Assembly (NCBI RefSeq): GCF_000699445.3
Contig: NC_067200.1
Location: 13,911,256 to 13,975,255 of the forward strand
DNA length: 64,000 nt
DNA from: Schistosoma haematobium
Lineage: Eukaryota > Platyhelminthes > Trematoda > Strigeidida > Schistosomatidae
Reading direction: 5' to 3'
Below are positions 57,052-64,000 of the stretch, piece after piece. The notes below the pieces were generated by a model. That model saw nothing but the letters and a program-made list of their open reading frames with translations, searched no databases and was not told the origin of the DNA. Made by a program: the position numbers and the translations under genes. Positions within the stretch are counted from its first letter, which is position 1, and each line of letters begins with the position of its first letter.

Positions 57052-57676
57052 GAAAAACGCATTTGTTGATATTTTGTTGGTGTTCATGTTTGCAATTTAG
57101 AATAGTTGCTTTTGAATATATAATTTTATATAAGATGGTGAAGTATAAAGTATACTATGAGTTAAATTACAGTTATCTCAGTTAATGAGTAAACAATAGA
57201 ATGTATATTATCTAGACATTTGTCTCTTAAATGAATTGCAACCATGCATGTATTTTTCCTTAATTCATTCAAAATAGTTATTAGATTGACTAAGTTAACT
57301 TGTCAAATATTGTTGTTTTGTGGAACTATTTTACTTTAATTCAGAGAATTTTTCACTTTAGGTAGAAATGTTCCATCTGATGTAAACAATTACATTTAAC
57401 GTCTAAAAACGAACATGAACGGTTTAAATATAAGCTTTTGTAGACTACAGCAACGATGAGTATATTTACCGCAGAAACTGCATACGAGCTCTCAGGAGTT
57501 TATCAGAAAAGATAATGTACAACCTCTTTTTCAACTGAATTATAATGGTCTGTTTAAAGTCGTTACGAGGACTGATTAAACGGTTACTGTAGAAAATGCC
57601 GAAAAAACAAACGTAATCATCATCGACTGAGTTAAATCAGTTTTCAATGCTAATGATAATCATCCACTTGTATCTT
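57052..57676. other. intergenic, nothing recognised
   Basis: No assignable feature. Confidence 0.5.
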
Positions 57677-57965
57677 CCTATTGTTATTTAGGACTGCTTA
57701 GTAAGCTTGTGACTCATGGCTAGATCAAGGCAATCCACACAGGATGTACATATGTCAGCATGAGACTGACCAGTTGCCGTCCTAAATAGCAATGGAAAGA
57801 TAAATGTAAAACAACACCAAGTGAATTAAAACTTCACCCCATTGCACAAGCAGGTGGCTATCAGGACTTAATAGCTAAGTGGATAAGGTGATGGCGTTCG
57901 CAGCGGACGGTACTGGGTTCGAGTTCCACTAGAATCCACTGCTAGCCACTATCCATCTTATTCAT
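57677..57965 (+). mobile_element. H2 without hammerhead
   Basis: A nearly complete monomer with box B GGTTCGAGTTCC, which joins directly to ACTAGAATCCACTGCTAGCC; the entire ribozyme is deleted. Confidence 0.75.
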
Positions 57966-58774
57966 AATAGGCTGAAAGTTTTTGATCCTTCAAAACCCAT
58001 CGCATCACTGAAATGAGAGTCTCAGTCATCTATGGCGGGGATGAAGAAAAGAGAGTTAAATGGCTTCAAGAATATTTGGTTAGATTTTGAATACAACTTC
58101 TTTTCTTCCTCATCGTTTTGTACGTGGACATCATTCAGTTTACATTATCTATTGCGAAATTCGACACATGTTGTAGATCTTCATGCCTATATGTGTAATC
58201 TCTTAAAAACGATATCGTACACTTATGATCTTGTATCATTTTTTTATCTGTCTCACGGACGTACACAAACTTAGATGTGCATAGAGAAGTAAGAGTTTGC
58301 ACAGTAGCTTCATCTTACACTTATTATTGTATAATTTGAAATTTTCTGATTATCATAGGTGTTCTGTGTAGTTTATCAATTTTTCTGTAAACACAGACAG
58401 ATTTTTACAGTCGTTTATTCACAGCAGTTAGTTATTTTATCACACTACTTACACTTATGTTTGTTCACGTTTAGATTTGTCAATCCCTTCAGTTAGCTTA
58501 TTTAACAGTTTTATTAGAACAGTAACAATTTGTATATATTCGTTTTATTATCATATATGTGAGAGCATGTAAGCTTGGTCACATGTCACAACGTACGTAC
58601 ATATTCCTCTTTCTAGCTTATATGTTAGTGCTTAAATTGTCGAATGAGTCTTTCACCTTCCCATATATATGTGCTTCAACGTTATCAATTCATTTGACCT
58701 TTCATTCGATTCCTTTTTCAACTCTTAATTCTCCTCTGTATTCTCTCGCTTGCATTGGAATTGCTGCTCGAATT
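57966..58774. other. intergenic, nothing recognised
   Basis: Frames of 80 and 94 codons overlap here; the second runs into M1 copy B. Neither has a recognisable domain. Confidence 0.5.
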
Positions 58775-59065
58775 TTCGATAAGAATATAACTTATGGACG
58801 ACCTTTGGGTGACGCTAAAGTGATCGTGGATATTTGCACCTAATTACTACGGTTAAATGAGGATGATAAACCAGTGTGAGGAATTAGGTCTACGACTTAC
58901 AGTCGATGGTTAGGGTTAGGAATTACACTTAGAGTTCTCATCACGAACTGATATTAGCTAAAATCCCAAAACACTATTTAGACAAATAGATGAATGAAAT
59001 TCGCACCGAAATCGAGACTCGTTATTCTACATCTGGTTGGTTCGTCCATAAATTATAGTCTCGCC
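58775..59065 (+). mobile_element. M1 element, copy B
   Basis: About 290 bp. The right end CCATAAATTATAGTCTCGCC matches copy A; the left end is diverged. The internal landmark GATAAACCAGTGTGAGGAAT is shared. Confidence 0.6.
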
Positions 59066-59189
59066 AAACTTGCTTACAACAAACTGTAGTCGGTGATTCA
59101 CATTGTTTATCAGAACGATTGATATACGGAGTGTTAGGAATTATCTCGAAGATAATCTACGACAAAAAATGAACAATTCTGTTTTACAC

Positions 59190-59453
59190 GTATCTTCCCA
59201 TTGTTAATTAGGACGGCTATTGATCAGTCTCATGTTGGCATATATGCATCCAGTGTAGATTGCTTCGATATATCCATAAGTCACAAGCTTTTTAGGCAAA
59301 GATGGATAGTGGCTAGCATTGGAATCTAGGACGCGCGTTTATTTAAACTTCACCCGATTGCACAAGCAGCTGGTTACCAGGACTCAGTAGCTAAGTGGAT
59401 AACGCGATAGCGCTTTCAGGATTACACTCCTAGCCACTATCCATCTTTGCTTT
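59190..59453. mobile_element. inverted H2 pair
   Basis: The - half (59190-59340) ends at GGACGCGCGTTTA inside the ribozyme; the + half (59341-59453) carries the head and the final segment but no core. Confidence 0.7.
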
Positions 59454-60357
59454 AAAATTCTGTCTTTTATTATCAGTTTTCTAATTGTTTAAATGAAGCA
59501 ACAACAGTGATGAATATAACATTAAATGTCTTTTTGATTTTTTCTTTTTGTCTTTTCAATTTATGACAGAATATTTATTCATTTTTTGACACATTATTGT
59601 CATTTTTAATGAACAAGTTAACTAACTGTCTAACTTGTTCATGCAAATTTCCATCAAGAACTAGACATTTAAAAAATGTATTTATAATAGTGAAGACATT
59701 CATAAACTCTTTAAAGTTCACTCAGGTCTATTTTTTTTAAAAACAGTGGACATACTGTCTTACTCTAGCTAAACAGCCATAAGTTTTATTAGCTCAGTCA
59801 CCCATCATCAGTTTTATATATATTCTCTATTCAATATCATAATGATACATGTGAGTTTATTCACTATGATTTGAACCAACTGTGAGCCAATGTGCTAAAT
59901 GGTATCAAAACAGAAAGTTAACTTTATTCAATTGTATATGTTTGGTGACAGTACGTAATAAACAGTACTGCTGTCAATTTAACTTCAACATACATTTGTT
60001 TCGTTATTGTTCAAACCTATATTATGAATATATTCTAATCGTATAGATCTCTCATTTACCATCAGATGTCTATGTCCATAACTTTTCATCCTATAATCTT
60101 TAAATACATGAATCCTAGTATATTCATCTGTTATTGCTTTGAAAACAAGGTTAAGCAATAAAACATGCCAACCATTATGCCGTTCTTCTTTTGTATTTTC
60201 TAAAATTCACATAGTCTCATGAGATTTAAGATGAAGTTCTATTTTTTTATACTAATCACTATCTTGAAATGAATATTTATCAAAACTCTCACTCAGCCAA
60301 GTCAACCAATACAAGCCTAATAGTAGCTATCTCTTGTTAATGACAATTCAATAACAT
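59454..60357. other. intergenic, nothing recognised
   Basis: About 900 bp with no assignable feature. Confidence 0.5.
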
Positions 60358-60625
60358 GACAAGTTGAAATCATAAGTCAACCAATCCACGAAGTTGCGCC
60401 ACCGTACACCATTGTCTTCAGTGAGTTCCTATCTCACAACAGACCTGGTTGAACTCCACTGGTAACGACTCCTCACTAGAACTCCAGGAGTGTCTCCTAA
60501 AGTCAGTCACTAGTGAGCAGATGATTATTATTATTATCAGAATCGGTTTTATAGAGATTTTTAGAAATTTCACAAGTTGCAATCATGAGTCCACAAAACC
60601 CATTCTGATAATTCAATAATAATAT
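60358..60625 (-). mobile_element. H1A lacking head and hammerhead
   Basis: A 20-bp tail piece passes directly to the 5' region (CCAATCCACGAAGTTGCG to CACTAGTGAGCAG), followed by another tail, so the tRNA-like and ribozyme parts are deleted. Confidence 0.65.
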
Positions 60626-60919
60626 ACTCTGATCATCACTTAGTACTTTTTATGTTATAACATTATGTGAAAATCTAAATATAGAATGAATGATTTTTGT
60701 TGGTATTAGAAACCATTTGAGTTACCCTTTTGTTTAATATTTACAATAAATTTTAGTCAATCTTTGTTAACATGTTCACTTCCTGTTAAGATTGTCATTA
60801 TATCAAATTATAACAAATAGATCATCATAAATCGTGGAATGTCTGGTGTGTTTGAACTTATTTCGGACTAGTCGACTTAATGAATTTATGTGTGATTGTT
60901 GATTATCATACAGTGTTCA

Positions 60920-61030
60920 GGCTTCAATTAGAAATTCAATGTTGAGATCCGAGTTTATCCACCTAACGAATCCCAATTAGAACGAAGTACACCATATATT
61001 CCACTGTTTGCTGTAATTTATCTATGCTGA
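60920..61030 (+). mobile_element. degenerate H2 fragment
   Basis: GTTGAGATCCGAGTTTATCC, CTAACGAATCCC, AGAACGAAGTAC and TTCCACTG keep the order of the H2 ribozyme region. Confidence 0.45.
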
Positions 61031-61059
61031 ATAGTTGAATAAGTGGTTTGAATAACTTT

Positions 61060-61187
61060 TTTTTCTGGTTAGCGTTTTTTTAGCGAGTTAGTTTTCTATG
61101 GGATGCGGTAGTTAACCCTATACCCAACCCTCCTCTTTTATCCGGGTTTGGGACCGGCAGTAGCCACAGAGGGGCTCCAGGCGGAGT
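61060..61187 (-). pseudogene. RTE 5'-end fragment
   Basis: On -, GCTACTGCCGGTCCCAAACC and the GAGGAGGGTTGGGTATAGG segment match the other RTE 5' regions; no coding part remains. Confidence 0.6.
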
Positions 61188-61536
61188 TATGCTGAATAAT
61201 TGAGTGATTTTTATTCAAATATATACACGGTTACTGAACTTGATACATTTCAAAACTGTATCTTACTATTTACCTAACCAAAATCTCTTCGAAATTTACC
61301 GAATAAGTCCAAGTTACTTAAAAGTTGTTTACTGTTTTTGATAATGTGTATTTCTTCATAAACTATCCGCTTCTTATATTAGTGGTGTTTTACAAGATCA
61401 ACACAAACGAGCGAATGGATTTCATTGCGTTTATACAGATCAAATCAAAGTATAGAATGCTATTTGTTCATCTATCAATAACCCTATTTATATTTTTTAA
61501 ACAATTTAGAGAAATGAATTCATTTGATGTTGCTTA

Positions 61537-62010
61537 CTTGTATCTTTCCATTGTTGTTTAGAACTGCAATTGATCACTTTCTTATTGATATATGTGCATT
61601 CTGCGAGGAATACATTAAATCACAGGCATGACAAACAAAGTTGGATAGTGACTAGCAGTAGAATCCAGAACATGCGTCTCGTTTTATTTGGGACTCATCA
61701 GCTGGATGTAACCTCATCACAGAGTTGATGCTCACTATGGGATTCGAGCCTAGTACTAACTGATCACTTACCGTCCTAAATAACATTGAGTAAACAACAT
61801 CAAGTGAATTTAAAACTTCATCCCATTGCACAAGCAGTTGGCTATCAGGACTCAGTAGTTAAGTGGATAACGTGATGGCTTTTGAAGCAAACGGTACTGG
61901 ATTAGGGTTCCGGAGTTAACATCAACAGGTACATTCAGCTGACAAGTCCCAAATAGGACGAAATGCGCATTCTAGATTCCACTGCTAGTCACTATGTATC
62001 TTTGCTCATA
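61537..62010. mobile_element. inverted H2 pair
   Basis: A - monomer (61537-61768) with box B-like sequence and hammerhead (GAGA instead of GAAA) meets a + monomer (61769-62010) whose core reads CTGACAA and whose cut site reads ATT. Confidence 0.75.
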
Positions 62011-62654
62011 AATGTATCGAAATTTCTATAAAGAAAAATAAACAATTTCAATTATCATACCATTCAAAAAGTATCTAACAGATAAATTAGGGGCACTGCT
62101 TGAATGTCTATATGACAATTTGAATGTATCAGTATATATTAGTAAATGGTTAAACTTAGAATTTTATAGGAATTTCTGTTAACTTAATCATCTAAGTATA
62201 ATAGCTCACTCCATTGATCCTCCTATTTAATATGAATTATATTTGAATAAATAAGCGATCTATGGATGTTTTCTTTATTCTTATATCCTAAACTAAACAG
62301 ATGGTCTAATCATGTAATGACAATAACAAGCCACATTTATAAATTATTTAGTGAAGAACACGCAAAGTACTATTGATACAATGTTATTTATTAATATATA
62401 AACGTAAAAGTTCAGTTTCAGGGCAGTTTATCATGTTCCCCTTTTCTAACAAACTATCTAAGTTAATTGTTTGTTTGTTTGTTTGTTCTCATTCAATCAT
62501 ATGCCATTGTAAACTATTCATTAAAAGATAACAAATGTTTATCAAAAATATGAAAATATTTGACATTTATATAACAAATTGCATACTAATCATCAATATT
62601 TTATATGAACTATTTTAAAGTTCAATGTCAGTATCATCATCAATATTAAATGTA
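62011..62654. other. intergenic, nothing recognised
   Basis: Includes a GTTT run near 62467-62486. Confidence 0.5.
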
Positions 62655-62699
62655 TTGATAAGCAAAGATGGATAGTGGTTAACAGTGGAATCCAGGGTG
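62655..62699 (-). mobile_element. H2 fragment, left of an H1B insertion
   Basis: AAGCAAAGATGGATAGTGG to CCAGGGTGTGCGT; the copy breaks inside the hammerhead and resumes near 63045. Confidence 0.65.
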
Positions 62700-63037
62700 T
62701 GCGTGAGAAAATTCTCGGAGTTCTAGTGAGAAGCCGTGACCAGTGGAGTTAATCCGTGTCGGGTAGAAACAGGTGTCTACCTCAGTACAATGGAAGATGG
62801 TCGCGTAACTTCGTGGGTTGGCTGAGGTTAGACACTATCACCATTGGATGCCGGCTCAGTGGTCCAGTAGGTTAAGCATTCGCGCGCGAGACCGATATAT
62901 CCAGGGTTCGAATCCCGTAAGCAAGATCGTGGATGCGCACCATTGAGGAGCCCCACAATAGGACGAAACGGCCTTCCAGTGCTTCCAGGTTTTCAATGGT
63001 GGTCTAACCTCAATCGGTTCATGATCTCAATCAAAAA
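62700..63037 (+). mobile_element. H1B SINE inserted in H2
   Basis: A nearly complete copy from GAGTTCTAGTGAGAAGCCGT to the ATCTCAATCAAAAA tail, with box B GGTTCGAATCCCG. The hammerhead has TTGAGGA (first core base T) and a TTC triplet. Confidence 0.85.
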
Positions 63038-63044
63038 TATTTGG

Positions 63045-63443
63045 AATTCGTTGGCTGGATGTAGCTGCATCTCGGATTTGATGATCACTCTGGGATTCAA
63101 ACCCAGTATAATTCACTTTAAAAGATATCACCTTATTCACTTAGCTACTGAGTCCTGATAATATATGCCAACAAGAGACTGGTTAATGGCTGTCATAAAC
63201 AACAATGCGAAGATACAAGCAAATAATACCAAGCGTATTTGAACTTCACCTCATTGTACAAGCAAGTGGCTATCAGGACTCAATAGGTAGGTGGATAACG
63301 TGATGGCGTTTGAAGCAAACGGTACTGGATTCGAGTTCCAGAATGTACATCAACTCTGAGATGCAGGTACATCCAACTGACGAGTCTGAAATAAGACGAC
63401 ATGCATATCCTGGATTGCATTATCAGCTACCATCCAACTTTCC
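63045..63443. mobile_element. H2, - part then + monomer
   Basis: The - part (63045-63164) continues the interrupted element. A + monomer (63165-63443) follows, with box B ATTCGAGTTCC and a ribozyme whose stem II GTCT/AGAC covaries but whose GAAA reads GACA. Confidence 0.75.
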
Positions 63444-63449
63444 ATATAA

Positions 63450-64000
63450 TTTTACTTACTAACGTACGCCTTTTACTCCCAATAGAACATAGGCCGCCGA
63501 CCAGCATTCTCCAACCCACTCTGTCCTGGGCCTTCTTCTCTAGTTCAATCCAATTCTTGTTCATTTTTCTCATATCTATTTCCATTTCCCGGGGTAATGT
63601 GTTCTTTGGTGTTCCTCTTCTCCTCCTTTGGCCTTGGGGATTCCATGTGAGTGCTTGCCTTGTGATGCAGCTGGGTGATTTCCTCAATGTGTGTCCTATC
63701 CACTTCCTGATTTTTTCTCCGTTGTGATGTGGTTTCTTCTCTCCCGCAGTAGGTCTTTGCTGATAGTATCTGTCCAAAAGATCCAAAGTGTTTTACTTAG
63801 ACAGCTGTTAACAAGCACTTGTAACTTCTGAATGATGGCTTTCGTAGTTCTCCAGGTTTCCGCCTCATACAGTAGAACTGTCTTGACACTTGTATTGAAA
63901 ATCCTGACCTTGGTGTTCGTTGACAGTTGTTTTGAGTTTCAGATGTTCCTCAGTTGTAAATATGCTGCTCTTGCTTTTCCGATCTGCGCCTTCACAACTG
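63450..64000 (-). pseudogene. RTE-type reverse transcriptase, C-terminal region, cut by window edge
   Basis: On - the sequence enters at 64000 with KAQIGKARAAYLQLRN, passes a stop, then TKVRIFNTSVKTVLLYEAET and [14 protein letters not shown]. After a frame change it has a 119-codon open frame (63786-63427) with [40 protein letters not shown] and [15 protein letters not shown]. These are the thumb/C-terminal hallmarks of the SR2/RTE-like schistosome retrotransposon. The upstream polymerase and endonuclease would lie beyond the window. In-frame stops make it inactive. Confidence 0.85.

Overview
The window looks like blood-fluke (Schistosoma) chromosomal DNA. It is AT-rich and intron-dominated. 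It is packed with tRNA-like, hammerhead-ribozyme-bearing retroposons of the Smα type, and it carries fragments of an SR2-like RTE non-LTR retrotransposon. I cannot assign the species.

Only one host gene is supported: a rhodopsin-family neuropeptide-type GPCR on the + strand. Exon 1 (8551-9708) encodes TM1-TM5 and exon 2 (39707-40174) encodes TM6, TM7 and the tail. They are separated by a 29,998-bp phase-0 intron with GTAAG and CAG borders. The joined product is 541 aa and has three oddities: an intracellular loop 1 of about 120 residues with a His run and a Cys cluster, DRF in place of DRY, and Gln where TM6 normally has its toggle Trp. Its closest resemblance, from motif memory only, is to NPY/NPF, RYamide-luqin and GPR83-like receptors.

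Nearly everything else is mobile DNA. My working names are as follows. H1: tRNA-like SINE, about 330-400 bp, with a hammerhead (HHR) near its 3' end, about 36 copies, subfamilies H1A and H1B. H2: Smα-type, about 335-bp monomer, also with an HHR. H3: a third tRNA-like family with a degenerate HHR, one 1.2-mer just 5' of the receptor gene. RTE: five degraded non-LTR fragments. LTR-S: two solo LTRs, each inside an H1 copy. D1 to D5: dispersed repeats of unknown class. M1: a small element with terminal inverted repeats. Copies are nested in one another and many are head-to-head inverted dimers.

Layout: 1-8266 repeat-rich 5' flank (H1, D1, LTR-S, an H2 cluster at 6.5-7.7 kb, H3); 8267-8550 purine-rich proximal flank; 8551-9708 exon 1; 9709-39706 intron (RTE, nested D4, near-identical inverted H1 twins at 23.2 and 26.9 kb, M1, and at 32.9-33.7 kb a 248-bp-arm inverted repeat holding an exon-like 88-codon open frame on the - strand); 39707-40174 exon 2; 40175-64000 3' flank with more H1, H2, D1-D5, M1 and RTE, ending inside an RTE C-terminus cut by the window edge. 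Inter-repeat gaps shorter than 500 bp that have no entry of their own held nothing I recognised. No functional tRNA, rRNA, CRISPR array or second intact gene was found. All family assignments come from reading the sequence, without database searches.
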